Source of the DNA: Planctomycetaceae bacterium | Lineage (GTDB): Bacteria; Planctomycetota; Planctomycetia; Pirellulales; Pirellulaceae | Assembly: GCA_002709225.1 (NCBI GenBank) | Contig: PAQH01000107.1 | Span: 1-34,948 of the forward strand | Reading direction: 5' to 3' | Length of the DNA: 34,948 bases | In this document: piece by piece, positions 1 to 8,560 of the stretch | Position numbering within the stretch: position 1 is the first letter of the stretch | How the letters are laid out: each line of letters opens with the position of its first letter | Program-made: the position numbers and the translations under genes | The notes under the pieces: model-generated | What the model was told of the DNA's origin: nothing | What the model saw: only the letters and a program-made list of their open reading frames with translations | Database searches by the model: none

Positions 1-1
1 A

Positions 2-67
2 TACGGCGGGCGTGACTACAGGTTGACCGACGTTTTCGGAAGGGTTGTGCACGAGGTGCTGGCGTGA
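2..67 (+). CDS. DUF1501 protein, C-terminal fragment (5' end outside window)
   Basis: The first bases encode the last 21 residues of a protein, ending YGGRDYRLTDVFGRVVHEVL plus alanine and TGA. This closely matches the C-terminus of the complete DUF1501 protein encoded at 26126-27640, which ends with AGREFRLTDVHGRVATDLFT. DUF1501 proteins are exported alkaline-phosphatase-fold proteins, usually encoded beside planctomycetal cytochrome-like proteins. The stop overlaps a GTG start of the next gene by four bases (GTGA), which suggests an operon. Only the tail is visible, so the family call rests on similarity to the paralogue. Confidence 0.75.
   Translation, partial: YGGRDYRLTDVFGRVVHEVLA
53..58 (+). 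promoter_or_regulatory. Shine-Dalgarno GAGGTG inside the upstream DUF1501 tail
   Basis: GAGGTG lies 5 bases before the GTG at 64, within the end of the preceding coding region. It supports translational coupling and the upstream start of the DUF1592-type gene. It is a short motif and could be coincidental codon use. Confidence 0.4.
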
Positions 68-2763
68 GTGGACTTGTTTATACCGCGGACGGGCCTGACT
101 CCATGGTCGGGCTGAAATCATGTGATTCCCGGGAACGGCGCTCGCCTGCACCAGCGCGCCGCATCACCATGCGGCTGGTTCTCTTCCTGGTGGCGACAGC
201 CTTGGGCGGCTCCCCCTACGTCCGCACGCAGGAGCCACCAGGACCAACCCGCCTTGATCTTCCCGCCCCGCTGGTCCAGTTGCTACGCCGCCGTTGCGGC
301 CAATGCCATCAAACGGAAGAACCCGCTGGCGGGCTCGATTTGACTAAGCTCTCACAGGCGCTCGATCTTCCGGAGGCGCGCCGCCAATGGGAACGGATCC
401 ACGATCGCGTTAGCAACGGTGAAATGCCACCGGACGGGTTGCCGATGCCCGAGGTCGAACGCGCGCGACTGCGCGATTTCCTAGGCCCGCGGCTGCGCGC
501 CGCCGACGCTGCCGCCATCCAGAAGGAGGGACGTGGGTCCCTACGCAGACTGACACGCGAAGAATTTGAAAACAACCTGCGGGCGTTGCTCCGTTTACCG
601 GAACTCGACATTCGGGACATGCTGCCACCCGACCGCATCCAACATCAAAGCAATCGGGCCGCGGGCGCCCTCGACCTTTCCCGCGTTCAGCTGGCGGCCT
701 ATCTCGACGCCGCCGAAGTCGCTCTGCGGCAGGCAGTTGCTTCCGGCACAGCGGCTCCGCCCCTGCTAACCAAACGGCTGGCGGCCACCGAGATGTTTCA
801 AGAGGCGGGGACCTTTGGTGGTCGCGAGGCGATGTTTTACGCCAAAGACTCCCAGATGTTGCCGCTCACCGCGGCCGACCTGGCAAGAATGCGGAAAACA
901 AACGACCACGATCCAGCGATCGAGCTCGCTATTTTTCGTTCGGCATCATGGCCCTATTACGGTTACCCAGATGCGTTTACCGCACCCGCTTCAGGCCGTT
1001 ACCGTCTCCGTTTTTCAGCACGGTCGGTTCGGCAAGTGCGCGACTTTCGATTACGCCCCGGACGGGGCACGATTCCGCTGACATTCCGAGCCCGCCAGCC
1101 ATCCGGCCCGGATGTATCTGGTGACGTCCGGGCCACGGGTGGCACCCACGACATCACTTCCGACGTGTCCACGATTGAGACAACTTTGCTGCTAAAGCAA
1201 GGTGAGACATTTGAATACAGTTTGCTCGGCTTGCCGGTACCCCGCCCCATCAACCCCGTCAATGCGCCACTCTATTACGACTTCCCTCCGATGCCCGCAG
1301 AAGGCCATCCCGGCATTGCCTTTCAGTGGCTGGAACTGACAGGCCCTTTACCACTGTCCCAGTGGCCGCCTTCCTCGCATCGCGTTTTGTTTGGAGACCT
1401 CAGTATCCGCCCGGCCGAGGGCAGCGGCTTACCCGTTGAACTGGTGACGCCTGAGCCCGCGCGCGATGCGATCCGGTTATTGCGACGTTTCCTGGCCCGC
1501 GCCCAGCGTCGGCCGCTGCCGGAAACCGAAATTTCACTCTATGAGAGACTCGTCGTCGCTCAACTTCAGACGGGAACACCTCTGGCCGAGTCGTTGCTTG
1601 CGGGTTACACCGCATTCCTCTGCTCACCCAACTATCTCTATTTGCAGCCACCACGCCCTGCGCCGGATCACCCGCTCGATCAGCATTACGCTATTGCCCA
1701 ACGTCTCTCCCATTTTCTCATCAGTGGACCACCGGACGCCCAGTTGCTGTCCCTCGCGGCCGCAGGACAATTGCGGCGCGCCGACGTGTTGGCCGCAGAG
1801 ACCGATCGCCTGCTAGCCCAGCGAGAAAGTGCGCGGTTTGTGAAAACATTTACCGACCACTGGCTGGCCTTAAGGCATCTTCGTCGCGACACCGTCGACC
1901 GGCGGCTCTATCCCGAATACCGATTTGATGATTACCTCATCGACTCCCTAGGGCGGGAAACCCGCGGCTATTTCCACACCCTCCTCCGTGACAATTTGCC
2001 AGTCCGCACATTGGTCCAATCGAATTTCGCCGTTGTCAATGACCGCCTGGCCCGTCATTATGAGCTGGCGCCTGTGAAAGGCTCCCATCTGCGTGTGGTT
2101 CGGCTTCCCAATTACAGTGTCCGTGGCGGGCTGCTTACCCAGGGCGCTGTTCTCAAAGTCACGGCTGATGGGCGCACCACGTCACCCGTCCACCGCGGCG
2201 TTTGGATCGTCGACCGTTTACTGGGCACTCCACCTCCACCTCCTCCTCCAACCGTACCGGCCGTCTCACCTGATTTACGAGGGTCGACATCGCTGCGAGA
2301 ACAACTCGCCTCTCACTTGGCCGATGCGCGCTGCGCCGGGTGCCACGCGCATTTTGACCCACTGGGAATCGCGCTCGAAAATTTCGATGTGATGGGCGCC
2401 TGGCGGACCCGTTATCGGTCCCTCGCCAAAGGAGAGGAGGTCACTGGAATTGATCGTGCTGGACATGCTTATCGTTACTATGTCAGCGAACCTGTGGAAC
2501 CGAATTCCGAACTACCTGACGGAACCCGCGTCGCGAGCATTCGTCAACTGCAAAACCACCTGGCCAAGGACGAACGGAGACTCGCCGCAAATCTCCTGCG
2601 GCGCTGGACGCTGTATGCTACCGGCATCCATCCTCGTTTTTCGGAACGTTCCCTAGTCGCTGGGTTGCTCGATGCCAGCCAGCCCGATCGTTATCGGACC
2701 CGCGACCTGTTGCACGCACTGATACAATCCCCCCTATTTCTGGGATCTCGAGTGAACCAATGA
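64..2763 (+). CDS. Secreted cytochrome-like DUF1587/DUF1595/DUF1592/DUF1588/DUF1585 protein
   Basis: Large exported protein of the planctomycetal cytochrome-like class; its substrate is unknown. Numbering from the internal ATG at 169, a hydrophobic signal (MRLVLFLVATALGG) is followed by a heme-type CGQCH (43-47) and a downstream MPP (about 86-88) that could supply the axial Met. Next come a DUF1587-like segment (RLTREEFENNLRALL), a beta-rich insert, a DUF1595-like RAQRRPLPETE, a DUF1592-like region, DUF1588 with a second CAGCH and HFDPLGIALENFD, and C-terminal DUF1585 (LLRRWTLYATGIHPRFSE). Two starts are possible. GTG at 64 has GAGGTG 5 bases upstream and overlaps the preceding stop, giving 899 residues with a 35-residue basic extension. 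ATG at 169 puts the signal peptide at the N-terminus but has no clear ribosome site. The stop overlaps the next ATG (ATGA), so the two are probably translationally coupled. Confidence 0.88.
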   Translation: MSGLVYTADGPDSMVGLKSCDSRERRSPAPARRITMRLVLFLVATALGGSPYVRTQEPPGPTRLDLPAPLVQLLRRRCGQCHQTEEPAGGLDLTKLSQALDLPEARRQWERIHDRVSNGEMPPDGLPMPEVERARLRDFLGPRLRAADAAAIQKEGRGSLRRLTREEFENNLRALLRLPELDIRDMLPPDRIQHQSNRAAGALDLSRVQLAAYLDAAEVALRQAVASGTAAPPLLTKRLAATEMFQEAGTFGGREAMFYAKDSQMLPLTAADLARMRKTNDHDPAIELAIFRSASWPYYGYPDAFTAPASGRYRLRFSARSVRQVRDFRLRPGRGTIPLTFRARQPSGPDVSGDVRATGGTHDITSDVSTIETTLLLKQGETFEYSLLGLPVPRPINPVNAPLYYDFPPMPAEGHPGIAFQWLELTGPLPLSQWPPSSHRVLFGDLSIRPAEGSGLPVELVTPEPARDAIRLLRRFLARAQRRPLPETEISLYERLVVAQLQTGTPLAESLLAGYTAFLCSPNYLYLQPPRPAPDHPLDQHYAIAQRLSHFLISGPPDAQLLSLAAAGQLRRADVLAAETDRLLAQRESARFVKTFTDHWLALRHLRRDTVDRRLYPEYRFDDYLIDSLGRETRGYFHTLLRDNLPVRTLVQSNFAVVNDRLARHYELAPVKGSHLRVVRLPNYSVRGGLLTQGAVLKVTADGRTTSPVHRGVWIVDRLLGTPPPPPPPTVPAVSPDLRGSTSLREQLASHLADARCAGCHAHFDPLGIALENFDVMGAWRTRYRSLAKGEEVTGIDRAGHAYRYYVSEPVEPNSELPDGTRVASIRQLQNHLAKDERRLAANLLRRWTLYATGIHPRFSERSLVAGLLDASQPDRYRTRDLLHALIQSPLFLGSRVNQ

Positions 2764-4070
2764 ATGCCATACCTTCACACGGAAAAGTCCACACCCCACC
2801 CCGCCGCCGGTTCCTGCAGGCGGCGGGAGTGGCGATCGCATTGCCCATGCTGGAGTCCACTGAGAACTGTGCGGGACACTCCGTCGAATCTCCCGACACG
2901 GCAAAACGAATGCTCCTAATTTCCAATAATCTGGGCGTGCTTCCAACTTCGTTTTTCCCGAGCGAGTCCGGCACCAACTATTCACTGTCGCCCTACCTTG
3001 CTTCGCTCAGCGCCTACCGGAACCAGTTTACGGTGTTCAGTGGGCTCTCTCATCTATCGTGTGCCGGAGGCCATTCCACAGAGAATTGTTTTCTCACCGG
3101 CGCGAAACACCCCACCAGCAGCGGATTTCGCAATACGATTTCCCTCGACCAGTACGCCGCGCTCCACCTGGGACCCGCGACGCGTTATCGCAACCTGAAC
3201 CTGGGCGTCAACATCGACAAGGCCAATCGCAGTCTCTCGTGGACTCAAGACGGAACGCTCCTGCCGGTCGAAGATAGCCCCGCGCGGCTTTTTCGCAAAC
3301 TCTTCGTGAAGGGCTCTCCACGCCAGGTTCGAAGACAACTTCATCATCTGGCGCGGCGTGGCAGCATCCTGGACACCATCGGCGCCAGTGCGCGCCAGTT
3401 GCAAAGTGGGCTCGCCGGCGCCGATCGAAAACGCCTCGACCAATATTTTTCCTCCATCCGACAGCTTGAAATACGCTTGTATCAAGCTGGCGAATGGCGG
3501 CGGCGAGTAAAACCCGCAACAGCGCGGGAGGAACCAGATGACATAGGTGAAGCGGCACGCCTGTTTGCCAAAGCCCGGCAGATGCTCGAAATGGCTGTCC
3601 TGGCGTTCCAGACCGACTCAACGCGGATCGTGACCTTGATGATTGACGCCTTCGCGACGCCGGCGTTTGAGATCGCAATGGGCGAAAAGACCACCCTGGG
3701 ATATCACGCGCTTAGCCACCATGGACTGCGCCAGGATTACCTCGCTCAGCTCGACAAAGCCGACCGGCGTCAGATGGACTTATTGAAGGGGGTGTTGGAT
3801 GGTTGCGCTGCCGCACCGATTGGCGAAGGCACCCTGCTCGACACCACGATGATTCTCTATGGAAGTAACATGGGCGACGCCAACACCCACGACAACTCCA
3901 ATCTACCCATCCTCCTGGCCGGAGGAGCCTTACGACATGGCAGTCATCAGATGTACGATGCGGAACGGAACACCCCACTTTGCAATCTTTACCTAACCAT
4001 GTTGCAACACCTGGGTGTCCCTGCCGAGCGTTTTAGTCACAGTACCGGCACCCTCGACGCTCTGCGCTAA
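2760..4070 (+). CDS. DUF1552 family Tat-exported protein
   Basis: The N-terminus has a twin-arginine signal, RRRFLQAAGVAIALPML, beginning near residue 15, so folded export is expected. The body fits DUF1552: MLLISNNLGVLPTSFFP near the start, a central helical stretch with DRKRLDQYFSSIRQLEIRL, then TLMIDAFATPAFE, and near the C-terminus YGSNMGDANTHDNSNLPILL. DUF1552 genes typically sit next to DUF1592/1588/1585 cytochrome-like genes, as here, and the two products probably work together in the periplasm. DUF1552 resembles the DUF1501 group and no reaction is established. The start is fixed by the ATGA overlap with the previous gene. At 436 residues the length is normal. Confidence 0.9.
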   Translation: MNAIPSHGKVHTPPRRRFLQAAGVAIALPMLESTENCAGHSVESPDTAKRMLLISNNLGVLPTSFFPSESGTNYSLSPYLASLSAYRNQFTVFSGLSHLSCAGGHSTENCFLTGAKHPTSSGFRNTISLDQYAALHLGPATRYRNLNLGVNIDKANRSLSWTQDGTLLPVEDSPARLFRKLFVKGSPRQVRRQLHHLARRGSILDTIGASARQLQSGLAGADRKRLDQYFSSIRQLEIRLYQAGEWRRRVKPATAREEPDDIGEAARLFAKARQMLEMAVLAFQTDSTRIVTLMIDAFATPAFEIAMGEKTTLGYHALSHHGLRQDYLAQLDKADRRQMDLLKGVLDGCAAAPIGEGTLLDTTMILYGSNMGDANTHDNSNLPILLAGGALRHGSHQMYDAERNTPLCNLYLTMLQHLGVPAERFSHSTGTLDALR

Positions 4071-4143
4071 ACACCCGCGGCGGCGCACCCCCGACGCCCC
4101 ATCTTCCACTCCAGCTTCCCGCCGTAAATACAGTAGAACCAGC

Positions 4144-4320
4144 ATGACGGATGCACCCCAACCCGGCCGGACGCCCTCCCCCTGCGAGCAGTACTCCGCG
4201 GACGTGCGTTCCTCTCTGAAGGCAGGTGATTACCAGGGCGCGGATGAACTACTCGCCAACCTCGGCATCCCCGCCGCCGAGCGTGCTGAGATCCTTCAGG
4301 AACTCGCCCGCGACGCTTGA
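4144..4320 (+). CDS. Small hypothetical protein, 58 residues
   Basis: I do not recognise this protein. It starts MTDAPQPGRTPSPCEQYSAD and continues as what look like two amphipathic helices (SSLKAGDYQGADELLANLG and AERAEILQELARDA). It is acidic, soluble and lacks a signal peptide, unlike its exported neighbours. It lies 73 bases after the DUF1552 gene on the same strand and could be co-transcribed. The reading frame is open further upstream, but the amino-acid composition becomes coherent only from this ATG. No clear Shine-Dalgarno is seen. The helical pattern resembles small tetratricopeptide-like or scaffold fragments, but no function is assigned. Confidence 0.5.
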   Translation: MTDAPQPGRTPSPCEQYSADVRSSLKAGDYQGADELLANLGIPAAERAEILQELARDA

Positions 4321-4353
4321 CCACCTCCGCGCGGTTCCACTTCCACTTCCGGC

Positions 4354-5322
4354 CTATTTTTTTTCCGCCCGCAAGTCCGGCAAACACCACGGTATTGTGA
4401 ACGTCTCCGTGGGGTCCTCGTTGGCGCGACGAAGCGTCGGCGAATAGGTGTTCACCCGGATCTGGCTCGCCGCCACGTCAATGGTGATGGTCCGCAGCCA
4501 CCCGTCCCCTCCGTTCTCCAAACCCTGGTAGTCCGTCAGCATCTCCAGCACGTCATGACCCGCATCGTTCACGCTCGTTTGCCGGGCGACGCCGAAAAAA
4601 TGTCCGCTGACAACAAAGAAGATATTCGGCTGTTTCCGAACCAGCTTCTGCCACATTTGCTCACCACTGTTGCCAACGACTTTATAGGCTTCCGGTGTAT
4701 TGGTATCGCGGCCATCCGTCCGCATGTAACAGTGCGTGGCGACGATCACATGATGGGTCGGATGTTTGGCTGCGATGGCCGCCGCCCACTGCAGCGCCTC
4801 GTCACGCGGGGCGAACTCAAGATTGATCACCATGAATTTCCTACCCCCACCTTCAAAAAAACAGTAGTTATTGTCATTCGTCTTCTCGAAGTGACCCCCA
4901 TACCACGTGCGCTCGGCAAATCGCGCGGGGGAAAAATACTGGTTGTAGAACGTCGTGTCGCGCTCCTTGACAACCATATCATGATTTCCCGGTGCCACAC
5001 TGTAAGGCACCACACCGTCGAGCAATCGCATGGCAAGGCTGGCGTTTTCCCACTCTGGCTTTTGCCCAGCGGTCTGCACAATATCGCCGAGATGGATTGC
5101 AAATTTGATGTTATCGGGCTTGAGACGTTGGCGAATCCAGAGCGTTTGCGCGATGTAGGTTTCGGGATATTTCTCCGAGTAGTTCTGCGTATCCGGAAGC
5201 AACACCACGCTAAACGGACCGCCCTGAGGATCCTCCTTTTGTGCAAAGGCCGCAGGATCACACGCCAGCACCAGGTACAGGCCAACCAGTGGCAGAAAAA
5301 TGCGCTGTCTCATTCGATACAT
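4354..5322 (-). CDS. Secreted calcineurin-like metallophosphoesterase
   Basis: Predicted exported phosphoesterase with a two-metal centre. From the ATG at 5322 (322 residues) there is a basic N-terminus and a hydrophobic core ending LVLAC (Cys21, possible lipoprotein) or AFA-Q (signal peptidase I site). Metal-binding motifs run in order: LLPDTQ with Asp44, HLGDIVQ with Asp80, APGNHD at 110-115, VATHCYM, and SGHFFG. The first motif is DTQ rather than the classical DxH, as seen in secreted LPDTQ-type phosphoesterases. The start at 5322 is preferred because GAGGT lies 4 bases upstream; ATG at 5313 is the alternative, and a longer upstream reading frame adds no signal-like sequence. It is the last gene of a minus-strand run after pfkA and a CotH-like gene. 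The substrate is unknown. Confidence 0.88.
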   Translation of the reverse strand: MYRMRQRIFLPLVGLYLVLACDPAAFAQKEDPQGGPFSVVLLPDTQNYSEKYPETYIAQTLWIRQRLKPDNIKFAIHLGDIVQTAGQKPEWENASLAMRLLDGVVPYSVAPGNHDMVVKERDTTFYNQYFSPARFAERTWYGGHFEKTNDNNYCFFEGGGRKFMVINLEFAPRDEALQWAAAIAAKHPTHHVIVATHCYMRTDGRDTNTPEAYKVVGNSGEQMWQKLVRKQPNIFFVVSGHFFGVARQTSVNDAGHDVLEMLTDYQGLENGGDGWLRTITIDVAASQIRVNTYSPTLRRANEDPTETFTIPWCLPDLRAEKK

Positions 5323-5326
5323 TTGG

Positions 5327-5331
5327 ACCTC
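5327..5331 (-). promoter_or_regulatory. Shine-Dalgarno GAGGT for the metallophosphoesterase
   Basis: On the minus strand GAGGT precedes the ATG at 5322 with a spacing of four bases. It decides between three in-frame starts and favours 5322. Confidence 0.5.
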
Positions 5332-5413
5332 GAGAATAAAAATGAAATTGTCCGGATACCCACGACCGACATTCTGTTGGGTTGGCACCGACTCGAACTC
5401 AGGCGGCGAACGC

Positions 5414-7237
5414 CTACCCAGCCAGCAACGATTTGGCCAATACCAACCACGCTACCATGCTGGCCAGACAGAACAACACCAAACAGGCCGCGCGGCGGCC
5501 CTTTTCGCGGCGCGCAAAAAACCCGTAGACGAGCGGGCTGAAGGGGAAAAACGCAGCATTTAACAGGCCCCATCGGACGCCGTCGCGCAATCCCGACACG
5601 ACCCCCCAAATCCATGCTGCAGCGTTCAACAGCAACACGACTGGGAGCGTAGCCAAAAGTCCTATCCGCGGTCCCGTCAACCCCTGAATAAATTCAATCA
5701 AATTACCATCATCGTCCAGCGTGTCGCCAGTATGTTCGTTGGCAAGTTGCGACCGCACAGACTGGTGACGCTGCGTAACGAAGAATTTCAGCGCATGCGG
5801 CTCACCCAGACTGGGATTTTCTGCGATCGCCTTTTCAAACCGTGCGGCGGCCCCCGCGCCATTTTGTCCGATAACGGGACGTAAAATTGCCGCTGCATGA
5901 TCGATTTGCGCAGACAGCTTTTCCTCGGCGAATATGGTGTCTAGATACTGCCTGAGATACTTGTGGTAAGTCTGTTTGTGGGGACCAATTGCGAGCACCC
6001 TCTCAATCAGTCGGTTCTCACGCGTCTGGGGACGATCGATACTGAGGTTGCGCCGTGAAGCGGGAGTCCCTTCCATGTCGAACGCACCAAACGAGACGTC
6101 CATATCCCAGGGAATAAACTGCAAACGATTTGACCCGGTGTCCAGGTAGACGTAGTAGTTCTGCGCGCCGCCAAGAAAACTATCCAGGTTACTGAGGAGT
6201 ACGTTGATCGCCAGAAACCGCAAAAACTGATCGACGTCAAGATACTCTTCCACGCGCGCCTCAAACTCCCCGTCATCTCCCTGGTGGAGAAGCTTTGCGA
6301 ACGCGATGACGCGTTGTTTCTGTGTTTCCGTAGGCTTGGTTTTGGGGACGTACGCGACTTCGTATTTTGACCAGTCCTCCCCCAGATAGCGAAACACACC
6401 AAAGGTACTCGGCTTAAGTAAAAGACCGGCCGCGTCACCAAACCGGTCCTTCAGGAAGCGTTTGTCAACTTGCTCCACAATCGTATAGAGACCGCTTGCT
6501 TTGCGGTCCCGATCCGCGCCGACGGTCAGATAGACCCGGGCCCAGTTGACACGAGAGCAGACGATTCCGGCCGCCCGGAACATCTCGTAGGAGAGCGCCT
6601 CTCGCAGCATGGAAGGGTCGGTCACCTCGTTGTTCAGGTTAAGCTTCCGGAGGCCGCGCAATGATGCCCCGTCGCGATATTCATTGAAGTCGATCTTGTA
6701 AGAGTATTTACCTGCATAGTGACCCGCCAAAAACGAGCCGTTTCCCTTAAAACGCAGCCCCACACCGCGTATCGTCTGGTCGTCAATGGTCACATCGGCT
6801 TGTCCGTATTGATGATCGACACCAAGGTAGCCGGCCAGCCCAGGTCGGGTTGATTTCTCGCTACGAAAATTCCCGCCCCTGATCGCATCGCCAATCAGAT
6901 CGCCAAATGCCCGTTCTACCGCAGCACCATCCAGACGCGTCCCATCCGGGGGCTGCAGTTTGGCCCACTCCTCCGTGGAGATCCGCAGCTCAACATCGAT
7001 TACGCGATCCAGACCAAACAAACTAGCAGCGTCATTCTGGGTGTCCAATCTTTCTGGCCGGCCGCTCAGTTCATCCGCCAACGCACTCGTTTCCTGCGTT
7101 CGCGCGTCATTAACGTTGCCCAAAGCCGCGAGCAACGCAGCGCAACTGCAAACCGCCCGTACGAGGTGGAACGCGACTCCACTCCGTGACGAGGCAAGCA
7201 GCCGGCGCCACATTTGAGACACAAGTGTTCGATCCAT
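5414..7237 (-). CDS. CotH-family kinase-like protein with C-terminal membrane helices
   Basis: CotH-type protein, a fold related to atypical protein kinases such as spore-coat CotH. After a hydrophobic N-terminal segment (AVCSCAALLAALG), visible motifs include GVGLRFKGNGSF, SYKIDFNEY, LRKLNLNNEVTDPSMLREAL, GLYTIVEQVDKRFL, NYYVYLDTGSNRLQFIPWDM and DVSFGAFDM; PWDMD matches the conserved acidic metal-binding motif. Unusually, the last 85 or so residues contain three hydrophobic segments (LLATLPVVLLLNAAAWIWG, LLNAAFFPFSPLVYGFF, ACLVLFCLASMVAWLVLA). This suggests an inner-membrane anchor with the kinase-like domain outside the cytoplasm. Start chosen at the ATG with AGGA and GGGAG upstream; an in-frame GTG at 7258 is possible. 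It lies between pfkA and the phosphoesterase on the same strand. The substrate is unknown. Confidence 0.85.
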   Translation of the reverse strand: MDRTLVSQMWRRLLASSRSGVAFHLVRAVCSCAALLAALGNVNDARTQETSALADELSGRPERLDTQNDAASLFGLDRVIDVELRISTEEWAKLQPPDGTRLDGAAVERAFGDLIGDAIRGGNFRSEKSTRPGLAGYLGVDHQYGQADVTIDDQTIRGVGLRFKGNGSFLAGHYAGKYSYKIDFNEYRDGASLRGLRKLNLNNEVTDPSMLREALSYEMFRAAGIVCSRVNWARVYLTVGADRDRKASGLYTIVEQVDKRFLKDRFGDAAGLLLKPSTFGVFRYLGEDWSKYEVAYVPKTKPTETQKQRVIAFAKLLHQGDDGEFEARVEEYLDVDQFLRFLAINVLLSNLDSFLGGAQNYYVYLDTGSNRLQFIPWDMDVSFGAFDMEGTPASRRNLSIDRPQTRENRLIERVLAIGPHKQTYHKYLRQYLDTIFAEEKLSAQIDHAAAILRPVIGQNGAGAAARFEKAIAENPSLGEPHALKFFVTQRHQSVRSQLANEHTGDTLDDDGNLIEFIQGLTGPRIGLLATLPVVLLLNAAAWIWGVVSGLRDGVRWGLLNAAFFPFSPLVYGFFARREKGRRAACLVLFCLASMVAWLVLAKSLLAG

Positions 7238-7350
7238 GCTCCCATCGTCCTGAGTCACCTGTGCGCAGTCAAGTGACCCCAGCCAACGCTGCGCTCGCGC
7301 AATGAATAGGAACCAGCGCGCCCTGATTGCCTGGTCGGAACCCCGCCGCG

Positions 7351-8340
7351 CTAGTGTGAGAGGGTTGCCACCAGCTCCAGCAAATCCTCAGGGATGGTTC
7401 GTTGACGGGCGTACGTCTCTTCAAACGGAACTTCACACAGACTAGCTCCGACGCGCCCCACCATCACACCAGTACTCCCTGCACCCAGCGCCCGGATGGC
7501 CCAGTGCCCCAACTGGCTCGCCAACAACCGGTCCTCGGGTGTCGGGGTCCCGCCGCGTTGGAGGTGACCGAGAATAACCACGCGCGTGGAATACGGGCAC
7601 CCTGCGGCCTGCAGGCGCTGTTGCAGCGCCTCCGCGCCACCTCCTTCGTCGCCCTCCGCCACAACCATCATCACGGACGTCTTGCCTCGTTGCCGCAGTA
7701 CTTGCAGATTCCCGACAATCCCCCCGATATCAGTCTCGGTTTCAGGGATACAAATCGTCTCCGCCCCTGCCCCGATCGCGGTATGCACCGCGATGTAGCC
7801 ACTGTGCCTTCCCATCACTTCCACCAGGAACATGCGCTCATGACTCTCGGCGGTATCACGTATCTTATCCACCGCCGCCACGGCGGTCGCCACCGCGGTG
7901 GAAAACCCGATGGTAAAATCCGTCCCCTGTAAATCGTTATCGATCGTGCCCGGACAACCAACGATCTGGCCAGGCCAGTGTTGCGCCAGTGCCACGGCAC
8001 CGTGAAAGGTGCCATCTCCGCCAATCGGAATCAATGCGTCAATTCGGTGCCGTGTCAGTATTTCCGCGGCCTGCTGCTGTCCCGCCAATGAGCGGAAGGC
8101 CTCGCTCCGACTGCTCCGCAAGAACGTTCCACCGTGCCGCGCCCAATCCGATACCGACCGGAGAGTCATTTGGCGTTCACCGTCACGGGTGATGAAAAGA
8201 TCCTCATCCAAGAGACCTTGGTACCCGCGACGGATACCAATCATCTCGTGGCCGCCAACAATCCCAGCGCGGACGATCGCGCGGACACAGGCGTTCATCC
8301 CTGGAGCGTCGCCGCCGCTGCAGAAAACTCCGATCCGCAT
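7351..8340 (-). CDS. pfkA: ATP-dependent 6-phosphofructokinase
   Basis: Cytoplasmic glycolytic enzyme converting fructose 6-phosphate and ATP to fructose 1,6-bisphosphate and ADP. The 329-residue length is typical of bacterial PfkA. Motifs: CSGGDAPGMN at the N-terminus (nucleotide binding), RRGYQGLL, IGGDGTFHGA around 107, PGTIDNDLQGTD with catalytic Asp134, MGRHSGYIA (176-184, substrate binding), and C-terminal ILGHLQRGGTPTPEDRLLA. The Gly in GGDG (position 110), where pyrophosphate-dependent enzymes usually have Asp, argues for ATP as donor. The ATG at 8340 is chosen because homology starts exactly there (MRIGVFCSGGD); the frame is open upstream but not protein-like. A GGGGG tract sits just upstream. 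It is the only housekeeping metabolic gene in the window. Confidence 0.95.
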   Translation of the reverse strand: MRIGVFCSGGDAPGMNACVRAIVRAGIVGGHEMIGIRRGYQGLLDEDLFITRDGERQMTLRSVSDWARHGGTFLRSSRSEAFRSLAGQQQAAEILTRHRIDALIPIGGDGTFHGAVALAQHWPGQIVGCPGTIDNDLQGTDFTIGFSTAVATAVAAVDKIRDTAESHERMFLVEVMGRHSGYIAVHTAIGAGAETICIPETETDIGGIVGNLQVLRQRGKTSVMMVVAEGDEGGGAEALQQRLQAAGCPYSTRVVILGHLQRGGTPTPEDRLLASQLGHWAIRALGAGSTGVMVGRVGASLCEVPFEETYARQRTIPEDLLELVATLSH

Positions 8341-8560
8341 CACCAACCCCCGATTACCTGAGGTCCCGTTACCCACCGTCAAAAATGATACGCGTCGGGC
8401 CCCGTCGTGGACAAGATGGAAATCAGCCCCAGGAGGCAGGCCAGACACCCCTCCCTCCCCTAGCCAACTGGAAACCGTGGGCCCGCGCTGGTAGCTTGCC
8501 ACGACGGCGCCCCGCAGCGGCGTCTGTCGTTAACCTGGGTCACCTCTGGAGACGTTTGCC

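Noticed and set aside
4358..4366. T-run after the 58-residue gene as an intrinsic terminator
   Set aside because: No stable hairpin lies immediately before it; it is also the coding end of the metallophosphoesterase on the other strand (lysine codons).
4555..5541. Open frame of 328 codons on the plus strand
   Set aside because: It is antisense to the metallophosphoesterase, whose metal motifs are clear. The sequence has no protein-like domain pattern.
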